From: Taishania sp.
Lineage (GTDB): Bacteria > Bacteroidota > Bacteroidia > Flavobacteriales_D > Crocinitomicaceae
Length of the DNA stretch: 64,000 bases
Assembly: GCA_030150045.1 (NCBI GenBank)
Contig: JASLGM010000033.1
Coordinates: 62,001 to 126,000 of the forward strand
Direction of reading: 5' to 3'
Positions 17,865-26,107 of this stretch are shown here, piece by piece; position 1 is the first letter of the stretch, and each line of letters starts with the position of its first letter. The notes beneath the pieces are model-generated. The model saw nothing but the letters and a program-made list of their open reading frames with translations. It had not been told where the DNA came from and searched no databases. The position numbers were made by a program, and so were the translations under genes.

Positions 17865-18701
17865 ATGGCTTACATTGTTGAACATGGGGATAGTTTATCT
17901 ACCATTGCTGCCGTAACGGGCACTACACCGTCGTTTATAAAAATGTATCACAATTTACGTTCTAGTGAGTACATTACAAATGAACTTCCCATCGGACTGT
18001 CTTTAGTCATTCCAGCAGATGCTGTGAATAAAATGATCGCCTACAAAAAGAGTAGTATGAATGCTTCCTCTGGAAATGGAGTTAACGAAGAAATGGACAT
18101 TCAATCTACTCAAGGAACTAGTCATGCTCCCACAACGGATCAAAAGTCTTCGGGCGAAACAATAAAGTCAGAACAAAAAAAAGAAGAAGAAGGTCAACAA
18201 AAGGAATCTTCTTCAACTGCTCACGATGGAAAGCTTTTTATCATCCAAAAAGGTCAAGCACAATGTAATCAAGGAGACATGATGCCTAAATTCGTAGTCA
18301 AATCCCATAAAAGACTCTACCTTAATTTAGCTGAAACCTCTTCTGAATCTTTAATGGTTATGGATAGCGATACTACATTTATGCCATCTGGTCCGTCGTT
18401 TGGAAGATGTAAATTAAAACCTACCTCAGGCGGTTACTTACCCTGTTCCTGTTCACCTATTGGTAAATGGCAAAAAACATACGATGATACAACCGTGGAT
18501 GGAAATAAAGCCATAACTGAAATGTCAGAACTTTTATGCAGTATTGGTGGTAAAATCACTGTTTTTAAGCACGGACAAGTAAGTCAAATGAGTCAAAAAA
18601 ACGTTGACAACGCCAACCCTAAAGCAATGAGTATCTACAATCCAGCTGTAGATTTTGAAAGCTTTAAAAGTGAATTAAATGATGACGTTGATTACTATTA
18701 A
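17865..18701 (+). CDS. LysM-DUF4280 (PAAR-like) T6SS spike-tip protein
   Basis: 278 residues. Residues 2-50 form a LysM domain (YIVEHGDSLSTIAAVTG). A low-complexity K/E/Q/S linker follows (about 58-122). Residues 123-255 match DUF4280, a PAAR-like family: KLFIIQKGQAQCNQGD at the start, FGRCKLKP and LPCSCSPIGKW in the centre, and a final GGKITVFKHGQ. PAAR-like proteins cap the VgrG spike and can load effectors. The LysM could bind glycan strands or a partner effector. The effector gene begins 11 bases after it, so the two are probably co-translated and functionally paired. Confidence 0.8.
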   Translation: MAYIVEHGDSLSTIAAVTGTTPSFIKMYHNLRSSEYITNELPIGLSLVIPADAVNKMIAYKKSSMNASSGNGVNEEMDIQSTQGTSHAPTTDQKSSGETIKSEQKKEEEGQQKESSSTAHDGKLFIIQKGQAQCNQGDMMPKFVVKSHKRLYLNLAETSSESLMVMDSDTTFMPSGPSFGRCKLKPTSGGYLPCSCSPIGKWQKTYDDTTVDGNKAITEMSELLCSIGGKITVFKHGQVSQMSQKNVDNANPKAMSIYNPAVDFESFKSELNDDVDYY

Positions 18702-18712
18702 TAATTTAGGTG

Positions 18713-21115
18713 ATGAAAGGTGTAAAGTCGATAAAAGGAAATAAAAATCCAAAAATTGGTACAGATGTTTATTATGAAGTAGAATCCTACTACCCAGGAA
18801 CAACACAAAGTACTTCAACCCCAGTAAAATGGAAACTTTTTTCTCAAAATGAAAATGGAAGTTGGAGAGAACTTAAAGGAACATTAAAAACAGGTGAAAA
18901 AGTATCTTTTAATTTCCCTTCAAAATGGTATGGAAAAAAATTACTTGTAGAAGCTTTTTTAAATTCTCCAGAAAAAAAATCTCCTCCAGGAATTATTATC
19001 AGTCCGGTTCAAGGTGACCGAAAAATCACTCATTTATACCTTCGGGATATGAATAACAAACCGTTTACAACTCCTCCAAAGTATGGCGAGAATATTAAAT
19101 TAAATATTGTTACTCAAAATTTATATGGAGAAACAATAACAGTTGGCATCTGGGAAAGAGATACGGTTGCTGATACTGGTCATGATGCAAAAGAGAATAC
19201 CCTTTTGGATACTCTGAAAATAAAAGTAGATAATATTGATGGGAAAATATCACAAACTCTTACTTTAAAAGTTGCATGGAGAGTAAAAGCTCAAAAAGGA
19301 GCATTTGAAGGAACGACTCATGAATACTATCTTGTAGCCTCAGCTCCAAATACAAAAACAGTATTCTCTGTTGGAACGACTGAAGTAAGTGATGCTATAG
19401 CGGGCGAAAAGACAGTAACCGAAAAAGCAATAACTGCAGCAATGCAAATTATTGACAATATTGTAAAAACAACAGGAAAAGATGCCACATTAACTGGTGT
19501 TGGAAACCAACAAACTCCCGTAAACAATGGTTGTGGTGGTCAATTCTGTATCGATAAAAAAACTCCTGCAAATGAACTTATCCGGGAGATAAATACACGT
19601 CTAGCTGGATTTGGTGGAAACGTCCCTACAGATACATTCACAGACCGTTCCGAAAAAATGGTAAAGCAATTTCAAAGAGACTATATGAAAGTTCCCGAAA
19701 CTGGTAAAGTCTGCGGAAATGTTCTTGTTGCAATTGATGAGTTTTCAAAAAACTTTGATCTTTCAACAACACTTTGGAATCAACTAAAATGTAGCTGTAC
19801 CACCAAAGGTAAGAAAGCTACAAATAAGTTAAAGGGAATTAGCGAAATGAACAATTGTAATGGGTTTGGAGATGGAACGGGTAAAAACACTTATAGTGGT
19901 AACAATAAGAAAGAAGCCTATCATAGATATGAATATCCAGGAATTCATCGCTCTTTACTTTTTGGTTTTAAAGCATTACAGTTTTACTTTAGTAAACAAA
20001 CTACTTATAAAATAGATCACTTTACTTCTGGATACAGATGCAGATTCAAGAACTACAAAACGACTAACCACCAAGGAAAAGCAATTGATATTCAATTTAG
20101 TAAAGACAAGTGGCAGATTCGAGGTCCTGAAAAAAGAAACTTAGTTGAACTAAGAAAAATAAGAGACGATTTTTTCATCAAACAACTGGGGTCACAAAAA
20201 GAATGGCCTGGAAAAAATGTTTTTTCGATTGAACCTATAGATTTACTTTATTATGGTGATGGCTCTCTTCGATACGACTATACTTTCAGTTGGATACACA
20301 TGGACGTCAGAGAATTTGATGCGACTCATTTGCAAGAGAAAAACTTCTGTACTAATTCATCTACCTTAAATGGAAAAAGTATCGTTGCTTTAGCTAAAGA
20401 ACTTGGATTTACGAATACATGTAATTGTTTACAAAGTGTCACTGCCACACCTAAACCCACCTCAACAGGTGGTTGCTTATGCTTTAATGAAGGAAAAGTG
20501 AAAGTTGCTTGTAACGGAAAAGGAATTGTTACTCCAAATGATATTTATGAAAAAGAGGCAAAACGATTAGGCATTGATTTAGCAATGATTCAAGCAATTG
20601 CTAAACAAGAATCAAAAAGAAATAGTTTCTATTCAGAAGGTCAAGCAACAATTTTATTCGAAAGACATAAAATGTGGGAATACTTAGAGAAAGATCTTAA
20701 TAAAACAAAAAAACAATTAGAAGACTTACAAAAAGAAGATCCTTCCATTGTAAATCTCTATTCTGGAGGTTATGGAAAATACTCAGAACAATATGCAAAA
20801 TTAGAAAAAGCAAAGAAAATTGATTATGCTACTGCTGTAAAAGCATGTAGTTGGGGTAAATTCCAAGTGATGGGGTTCAACTATGACGTTGCTTTCTCGT
20901 CTCCACAAGCACTTGAAAGTGCAGTTAATTTATGCGAAGTCCAACAGTTTTATTTATTTGTTGGGTATTTAGAAAATACCGGAGGTATGATTACCGCAAT
21001 GAAAAATAAAAAATGGGAAGTGATTGCTGCCAAATACAATGGAGGAAAATGGAGAGAAAAGAATCCTAATTATGCAACAAACATTGAGAAATTTTATAAT
21101 GAATTCAAAAAATAG
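18713..21115 (+). CDS. T6SS effector: shared N-module, PG-binding, M15-like peptidase, N-acetylmuramidase
   Basis: 800 residues from the ATG at 18713 (MKGVKSIKGN), which matches the start of the paralogue at 22298. Residues 1-265 are a module shared with that protein. A peptidoglycan-binding-like region (about 284-345) follows. Next is an M15/DacA-like zinc peptidase region (about 400-545) with H453 and D459 (HQGKAID) and H529/D531 (WIHMDV). The C-terminal domain (about 608-800) resembles the GH108/DUF3380 N-acetylmuramidase: E633 in AKQES, ILFERH at 647-652 and SWGKFQVMGFNY at 713-724. There is no signal peptide, as expected for T6SS cargo. Cys-rich links sit at the domain joints. It would cut both stem peptides and glycan. 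Two lipoprotein genes follow. Confidence 0.8.
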   Translation: MKGVKSIKGNKNPKIGTDVYYEVESYYPGTTQSTSTPVKWKLFSQNENGSWRELKGTLKTGEKVSFNFPSKWYGKKLLVEAFLNSPEKKSPPGIIISPVQGDRKITHLYLRDMNNKPFTTPPKYGENIKLNIVTQNLYGETITVGIWERDTVADTGHDAKENTLLDTLKIKVDNIDGKISQTLTLKVAWRVKAQKGAFEGTTHEYYLVASAPNTKTVFSVGTTEVSDAIAGEKTVTEKAITAAMQIIDNIVKTTGKDATLTGVGNQQTPVNNGCGGQFCIDKKTPANELIREINTRLAGFGGNVPTDTFTDRSEKMVKQFQRDYMKVPETGKVCGNVLVAIDEFSKNFDLSTTLWNQLKCSCTTKGKKATNKLKGISEMNNCNGFGDGTGKNTYSGNNKKEAYHRYEYPGIHRSLLFGFKALQFYFSKQTTYKIDHFTSGYRCRFKNYKTTNHQGKAIDIQFSKDKWQIRGPEKRNLVELRKIRDDFFIKQLGSQKEWPGKNVFSIEPIDLLYYGDGSLRYDYTFSWIHMDVREFDATHLQEKNFCTNSSTLNGKSIVALAKELGFTNTCNCLQSVTATPKPTSTGGCLCFNEGKVKVACNGKGIVTPNDIYEKEAKRLGIDLAMIQAIAKQESKRNSFYSEGQATILFERHKMWEYLEKDLNKTKKQLEDLQKEDPSIVNLYSGGYGKYSEQYAKLEKAKKIDYATAVKACSWGKFQVMGFNYDVAFSSPQALESAVNLCEVQQFYLFVGYLENTGGMITAMKNKKWEVIAAKYNGGKWREKNPNYATNIEKFYNEFKK

Positions 21116-21116
21116 T

Positions 21117-21659
21117 ATGAAACGTATTTTAGTCTTTTTTATCCCCTTAATTAGTGTGACTCTTTTTGCATGTACTGCAAAATCTGCCTCCCCTTCTTCA
21201 CCCCCTATAGAAGAAGGCTCCATTATTGATTCGATTATGATTGACTTCAATAAAGATGGAAAATTGGATAAAATTTTTGTCACAGAATTAAACGAAATGG
21301 GAAATCGTCAACTGATCGTACAGTTGTTCACCAAAAATGGCTACCAAACCATACAAAAAAATAAGGAAATAATACCTTGTAAAACGTGTGGTGTTCAATC
21401 TGGGAATCCTTATATTGGAATGGAAGAAATTAAAGATGGATTTAGACTCTTTTTAGAATTTGTTAATTATGACTTCCTATTTCAAAAAAATGCCCTTTTC
21501 TTGAATAAAATTGACTTATTGCAGACAAAAGATACCGAAGAAGGAATAGAAGAGTATCACGAAGTATACACCTCGTCAGATTTTGGAACAATAAACCTTA
21601 GCAAAGTTCCTAAAAACATTATCCTCTCACTTCAAAAACAAAAAACAAATACACATTAA
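21117..21659 (+). CDS. Lipoprotein, candidate immunity protein for the M15/muramidase effector
   Basis: 180 residues from the ATG at 21117, one base after the effector stop codon. A longer in-frame start inside the effector gene would lose the signal peptide. The N-terminus MKRILVFFIPLISVTLFAC is a lipoprotein signal with lipobox LFAC. The mature part has a calcium-loop-like DFNKDGKLDK (about residues 45-54) as in FG-GAP/EF-hand repeats, then a beta-rich domain with a CxxC (CKTC). Location directly after the effector and predicted export to the periplasm, where peptidoglycan would be attacked, suggest immunity. The family is not otherwise recognised. Confidence 0.65.
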   Translation: MKRILVFFIPLISVTLFACTAKSASPSSPPIEEGSIIDSIMIDFNKDGKLDKIFVTELNEMGNRQLIVQLFTKNGYQTIQKNKEIIPCKTCGVQSGNPYIGMEEIKDGFRLFLEFVNYDFLFQKNALFLNKIDLLQTKDTEEGIEEYHEVYTSSDFGTINLSKVPKNIILSLQKQKTNTH

Positions 21660-21690
21660 TAGTTCTTAAAGCAATCAAAAAACATACTTT

Positions 21691-22185
21691 ATGAAAAACA
21701 GCGTATTCTTTTCATTCTTTCTTTTCTTCAGTATCTATGCTTGTCAAGGTAAAAACAATGTAAATCACCCTCAAGTCATTGATAATAATCATGACACCTT
21801 GGCTATTCTACCTTTAGACTATAAAAATTATTCTGAAATTCTGAAATTTGAAGATGCTAAAGATCCAATTTTTCAACAATTAGTCAAAGAAAAATACAAG
21901 CTGTGGATTGATGCAATCGCAAAGTTACCAGCTCAAGGGAACTACGACTTGTATCTGATAAATAACATGAGTGGAGATAGTGAAGTCAACTACCTCATCA
22001 CTTACAAAAATGAAACAATCATTGACGGTTTAGAAATCAGTAACAGCTATGGCGACAGTCCCAAAACGCTTGTCTTTTCAATTTCTGAAAACTATATAGT
22101 CTCTCTATTTCTAGAGAAAAATGGCAAAAGAAAACAGATAAAGAATTATCAACTTAATGGTGACGGAACCTTTATCGAAAAATAA
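21691..22185 (+). CDS. Lipoprotein, second candidate immunity protein
   Basis: 164 residues with a lipoprotein signal (MKNSVFFSFFLFFSIYAC; lipobox IYAC). The mature protein is a small alpha/beta domain of unknown family, with a helix (DPIFQQLVKEKYKLWIDAIAKL) and several strands. It lies 31 bases after the previous lipoprotein and 112 bases before the second effector. The effector upstream has two catalytic domains, and this could be the second of two matching immunity proteins. That pairing is inference only. Confidence 0.6.
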   Translation: MKNSVFFSFFLFFSIYACQGKNNVNHPQVIDNNHDTLAILPLDYKNYSEILKFEDAKDPIFQQLVKEKYKLWIDAIAKLPAQGNYDLYLINNMSGDSEVNYLITYKNETIIDGLEISNSYGDSPKTLVFSISENYIVSLFLEKNGKRKQIKNYQLNGDGTFIEK

Positions 22186-22297
22186 AACCTATATAACAGA
22201 ATTCATGTTCTAAGAACTCAGAGAACGACACTACATTGCCTTTCTTCCTAGAGGAGAAATCTCAATACTTTTACAAAACTAGACTATTACAAAAACC

Positions 22298-24502
22298 ATG
22301 AAAGGAATTAAATCAATTAAAGGAAATCCTACCCCACAAATTGGCAAGGATGAGTTTTACGAGGTGTCCTCCTTTTACCCAGGAACCGTAGTTAAAGATC
22401 CTAATCAAATTAAATGGAAAATCTTTTCTCAAAACACCAATGGCACATGGCGAGAACTTTTGGGAACTCTAAAAAAAGGGAATAAAGTATCTTTTAATTT
22501 TACACAAAAGTGGCATGGAAAGAAGATATTAATCGAAGCTTATCTTCACAATCCTGAAAAAAAAGCTCCTCCTGGATTAATTGTATCTCCTGTTCAAGGT
22601 GAACGTAAAATCACTCATTTGTATCTAAGAGATAAAGACAATAAAGTTTTTTCAAAACCTCCAAAATATGGAGAAAATATACGTCTAAATATTGTCACGC
22701 AAAACTTATACAAAGAAACTATCACTGTTGGAATTTGGGAAAGAGATACCGTATCAGACAAAGGGCATGATGCAAAAGAAAATACACTTTTGGATACTTT
22801 TAAACTAAAAGTTGAAAACGTAGATGGAAAGATATCGGCAGTAATGCCAATTAAAGTAGCTTGGAGAGTTAAAGCTCAAAAAGGTCCGCTAGAAGGTAGT
22901 ACACATGAATACTATCTGGTTGCTTCAGCTCCTAATACAAAGACAATGATTTCCGTTCAAACTACTGATGTTGAAGATGCAGAAGTCAATCAAAAAACAG
23001 CTACAGAGAAGGCTTTAGATACCATCTTACAGATTTTAGACAACGTGACCACGACTCCCGCTACAAACTCGAGTTTAACAGGTGTAGGAAACCAAAATGC
23101 AAACCCAACACCTGAAGCAGGAAAATGTCCTAACTGTACCAAGGATATTACCATTGAAGAAATAAGAAAAGTGTGCTCAAACAGCGAAGGTAAATCATTG
23201 ATACAAAATGAAACAATGATTATTGCTGCTTTACCATTTCTAAATAAATATAAAATAAAAGCAGGAATAGATAGCTGTGTTACTAAAGCGCACTTTCTTG
23301 CTCAGTTATCTCAGGAAAGTAAATTCTATAACACAGAAGAAGGTTTCAATTACTATTGGGATAGCTTAATCACCACTTTCTCACAATTTCAATCTACAGA
23401 AGGGCGAAAGAAGGCTAAACTTTGGGGAAGAGCAGTACTCAATACAAAAGCCAAGGACTATGTCCCTGTTACTCCAGAAAACGAAATAAACATCGCAAAC
23501 TGGGCATATAGAAGCAACCTGGAAAATGGAGATTTTAATTCTGGTGATGGATCCCTTTACAGAGGCCGTGGCTTTAAACAAATCACATGGAAAGCCAATT
23601 ACCGTGCCTTATCTACTTACTTCAACAATTCGATGCTAATAGCTGGTGACACAAAAGTTGATTGGGTTAAAGACGTAAAGAAATTAACCACAACGCCATC
23701 AGACGCTATCATTTCGGCATTAGCATTCTGGAAAAAAAATGGTATTTCTGCTCTGGCGGGAGGCATCGCTGATTCGAATGTAAAAAGCGTTACCAAAAAA
23801 ATCAACACTGCACTTAAAGGCTTAGATGCACGCATCGTTTTCTTCAAGAAAGCCGTCAAAGAATTAAAAGTAGAGGCTTGTTTAGGAAAAGAAGAAAATA
23901 TACAAACTCCTGGAAACAAAACCAATGATGAAAGATACACCGCTAAACCAGGAGAAGTTTACATCAATGTCATCACTACAGCAAAACGTGACTTACAGGG
24001 CCCTTTAGTAGTATTTGATGACAAAAATATACTTTTTAAAACGCATTCTCTTTGCCGAGGTTCCAATAGCAATCGACTAAAAGCCGAAGGAAACGGCGAT
24101 ACACCCACGGGAAGAACGACAACAAGCTATGGGAAAAGACATATTGGAAAGGCGAGCTACGGAAATCACGGACTGATCGATTTAGTCGGTGAAAGCGGTG
24201 AATTTTTAACAGCTACAAAAAATGGACGTGCAGGAATAGCTATTCACTGTGGACACACTTCAGGTTATAGTGGTAAAATTGTCGATACCGGAAAACTTAT
24301 GGGAACGTATGGTTGCATTCGCATTTACAATGCCGAAATGGAAAAATTAGTCGCGTTATATACTAAACTAAAAGGAGAAGGAAAGAAAATATATTGCTAC
24401 ATTGAAGATTACAATGGAGACATCAAAGATATTTACAAAAAATATGGTTTTTCCCAAGATCCTAAAGATGGATCACGAGGTGCAAGATCTAAAACGCAGT
24501 AA
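22298..24502 (+). CDS. T6SS effector: shared N-module, GH19-type lysozyme domain, L,D-transpeptidase-like domain
   Basis: 734 residues. Residues 1-268 are highly similar to the N-module of the 18713 effector; both end in LTGVGNQ and then a cysteine pair. Residues about 284-530 look like a chitinase-19/lysozyme domain: AHFLAQLSQES with E340 and E347/E348, and YRGRGFKQIT (421-430). Residues about 553-705 resemble YkuD/L,D-transpeptidase: GDTPTGRT (600-607), H650 in IAIHCG and GTYGCIRI (669-676) with C673. Tlde1 is a known T6SS effector of LDT type. No signal peptide is present. Either enzyme would damage periplasmic peptidoglycan. A lipoprotein with an SH3b domain follows. Confidence 0.8.
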   Translation: MKGIKSIKGNPTPQIGKDEFYEVSSFYPGTVVKDPNQIKWKIFSQNTNGTWRELLGTLKKGNKVSFNFTQKWHGKKILIEAYLHNPEKKAPPGLIVSPVQGERKITHLYLRDKDNKVFSKPPKYGENIRLNIVTQNLYKETITVGIWERDTVSDKGHDAKENTLLDTFKLKVENVDGKISAVMPIKVAWRVKAQKGPLEGSTHEYYLVASAPNTKTMISVQTTDVEDAEVNQKTATEKALDTILQILDNVTTTPATNSSLTGVGNQNANPTPEAGKCPNCTKDITIEEIRKVCSNSEGKSLIQNETMIIAALPFLNKYKIKAGIDSCVTKAHFLAQLSQESKFYNTEEGFNYYWDSLITTFSQFQSTEGRKKAKLWGRAVLNTKAKDYVPVTPENEINIANWAYRSNLENGDFNSGDGSLYRGRGFKQITWKANYRALSTYFNNSMLIAGDTKVDWVKDVKKLTTTPSDAIISALAFWKKNGISALAGGIADSNVKSVTKKINTALKGLDARIVFFKKAVKELKVEACLGKEENIQTPGNKTNDERYTAKPGEVYINVITTAKRDLQGPLVVFDDKNILFKTHSLCRGSNSNRLKAEGNGDTPTGRTTTSYGKRHIGKASYGNHGLIDLVGESGEFLTATKNGRAGIAIHCGHTSGYSGKIVDTGKLMGTYGCIRIYNAEMEKLVALYTKLKGEGKKIYCYIEDYNGDIKDIYKKYGFSQDPKDGSRGARSKTQ

Positions 24503-24505
24503 AAT

Positions 24506-25618
24506 ATGTTGAAATGGTTAATCAGCTGTGCTTCAATCGCTCTTTCGATAGGATGCACAACACAAGAAAAAGATCATAATAAAAACGAATACTTTGTGAT
24601 GGAAAGTAAAACAATAATTGAAGGTTTAAAACAAAACAATTTTAAACAAATCGATGAGGCTACTTTTAACGAGAAATGCCTTAAATACTTCGGGGTTAAT
24701 ATAGCTGACACAGACGAAACCACGCTGACAGTTGGTCGAAATGGATATGTTATTTTTCGGCAAGAAGCATGTTTAAGCGCCACTACAGAATCGGTTTTCC
24801 TGAATCCAGATGCAACAAAAGATATGTTCACAGAAATGGAAGTACTTGCTCAATTTCAATCAAATAAAAACCCAATCATTCAGAAAATCATTGCGTATAA
24901 TAAATTGCTATTTAATGATGAGCCCAATGCTTCGCATTACTTTATGAAAAATCTTGATGACGCAAACGAGGTCGTAATTGACTTCAATTATGAGCAAAAT
25001 ACGATTATTACCAATTATGTTATAAACAATTTAGACGTAGAAAACGTAGACTTTGAGACAATTCAAAACATGCTCTTTAACCCTTCTGGTAAGTTTAGAT
25101 TGGAGTTTAATCAAAAGATAACCAACAAAAGAAATAAAGAATTTCTATTTGATTATGCCACCCGTATGGCTGAATTTTGGGAGGAAACTCCAAATTTCAA
25201 AGATAAAATAACGGCAACTCTCTTCTTCTTAAATGAATTAGATTATCCAGAAAAAGTGGTCTCCATTCATGAGAAATACAACTTATCTCTTTTAGAAATG
25301 CTTGATCTTAAAGATGATAAAATCGTAAACATGTTAATCGCTCAAAAATCCTTAGAACCCAAAATTCGTCAATTGATTAATGACTATAAATCCTTAAAGG
25401 AAATGAACGATGAAACTCCCATTTGGGGGCAAATTTCGGACACCGATGGTTATGTGAATATCCGAAAAAGTGACGATCCGAAGTCAGCTATTATTGAAAA
25501 AATAAATGATGGGGAAAAGGTAGAAGTATTTCCGACAGAGAAAAACATGTGGTTGATAAAAAACCATGCTGGAAAAACGGGATACGTCCATAAAAGTCGC
25601 TTAAAAATGTTTTATTAA
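24506..25618 (+). CDS. Lipoprotein with C-terminal SH3b domain, candidate immunity protein
   Basis: 370 residues, 3 bases after the effector stop. The lipoprotein signal is MLKWLISCASIALSIGC (lipobox SIGC). About 290 helical residues of unknown family follow. A bacterial SH3 domain occupies the end (about 305-368): DGYVNIRKSDDPKSAIIEKI, then NMWLIKNHAGKTGYVHKSRL. SH3b domains often bind peptidoglycan, so this protein might shield the wall or compete for substrate. It is the likely immunity partner of the GH19/LDT effector. Its length could carry protection against both enzyme domains, which is inference. A terminator follows. Confidence 0.65.
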   Translation: MLKWLISCASIALSIGCTTQEKDHNKNEYFVMESKTIIEGLKQNNFKQIDEATFNEKCLKYFGVNIADTDETTLTVGRNGYVIFRQEACLSATTESVFLNPDATKDMFTEMEVLAQFQSNKNPIIQKIIAYNKLLFNDEPNASHYFMKNLDDANEVVIDFNYEQNTIITNYVINNLDVENVDFETIQNMLFNPSGKFRLEFNQKITNKRNKEFLFDYATRMAEFWEETPNFKDKITATLFFLNELDYPEKVVSIHEKYNLSLLEMLDLKDDKIVNMLIAQKSLEPKIRQLINDYKSLKEMNDETPIWGQISDTDGYVNIRKSDDPKSAIIEKINDGEKVEVFPTEKNMWLIKNHAGKTGYVHKSRLKMFY

Positions 25619-25625
25619 ACAGGAT

Positions 25626-25654
25626 CGGGGTTGCAAAATGTAGCCCCGTTTTTG
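25626..25654 (+). terminator. Rho-independent terminator ending the effector region
   Basis: CGGGG and CCCCG arms with a loop of about 13 bases (GGTTGCAAAATGTAGCC extends the stem), then TTTTTG. It sits 7 bases after the 24506 gene's stop codon. Confidence 0.75.
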
Positions 25655-25658
25655 TTTT

Positions 25659-25803
25659 CAGCCCGGACGGAGCGTGATAGCTAAATGAAGTGCAAAAAAT
25701 GTGAACGCGAATTGACCACCGCGACCAGCGGAAGCGCGTGGGAAATAGCTAGTGAACTTTTTTGTACGAATTTACTAAAACGCGCAGGCCGAAAAGGATG
25801 CCA
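25659..25803 (+). repeat. Dispersed structured repeat, family A, copy 3
   Basis: Begins CAGCCCGGACGGAGCGTG with GATAGCTAAA, has core GCGACCAGCGGAAGC, and closes with TTTACTAAAACGCGCAGGCCG and GGATGCC. Paired inner arms: GTGCAAAAAA with TTTTTTGTAC and ACCAC with GTGG. It follows directly after the effector-region terminator. Confidence 0.75.
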
Positions 25804-25861
25804 AAAGTCTTCAAAAAGACAAACAAACAATCGAAGTAAGGGAAAGTGTTAAAAGAGCTTT

Positions 25862-25980
25862 GGGCGTTCCTCTCCCTCTCCTCAAGCGTCTTGAAGAGAG
25901 AAGAGGTCGGGCTATCCGTTGTATCCCTTTTTCCCAAGCAACTTGGAAAAAAAGGGGATGCCACTCCTATCCCTAACGCG
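25862..25980 (+). repeat. Dispersed structured repeat, family B, copy 1
   Basis: GGGCGTTCCTC, a first hairpin (CTCT..AGAG type), GTCGGGCTATCC, a second hairpin (TTTTTCCCAAG...CTTGGAAAAA, imperfect) and CTATCCCTAACGC. GCGTT at the start pairs with AACGC at the end. It lies 58 bases after family A copy 3. Confidence 0.7.
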
Positions 25981-26011
25981 AAATCCGAGCACCAAAAATC
26001 ATTCCCGTAAA

Positions 26012-26055
26012 CAAAAAAAGTATGGTCACTCTTTCAAAAAAAGGACAACCATACT
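26012..26055 (-). terminator. Terminator of the hcp-vgrG unit
   Basis: On the minus strand AGTATGGT, a 21-base interval and ACCATACT are followed by TTTTTTTG. It lies 53 bases after the stop codon of the 56-residue gene, so it should end that leftward transcript. Confidence 0.6.
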
Positions 26056-26107
26056 TCTAATTTCACCACTTTCAGTTGAATAAAAAGTGTACAATTAAAG
26101 CCTTGAA

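Noticed and set aside
25749..25964. Leftward 71-codon frame
   Set aside because: Lies almost entirely in family A copy 3 and family B copy 1; its translation is a by-product of the repeats.
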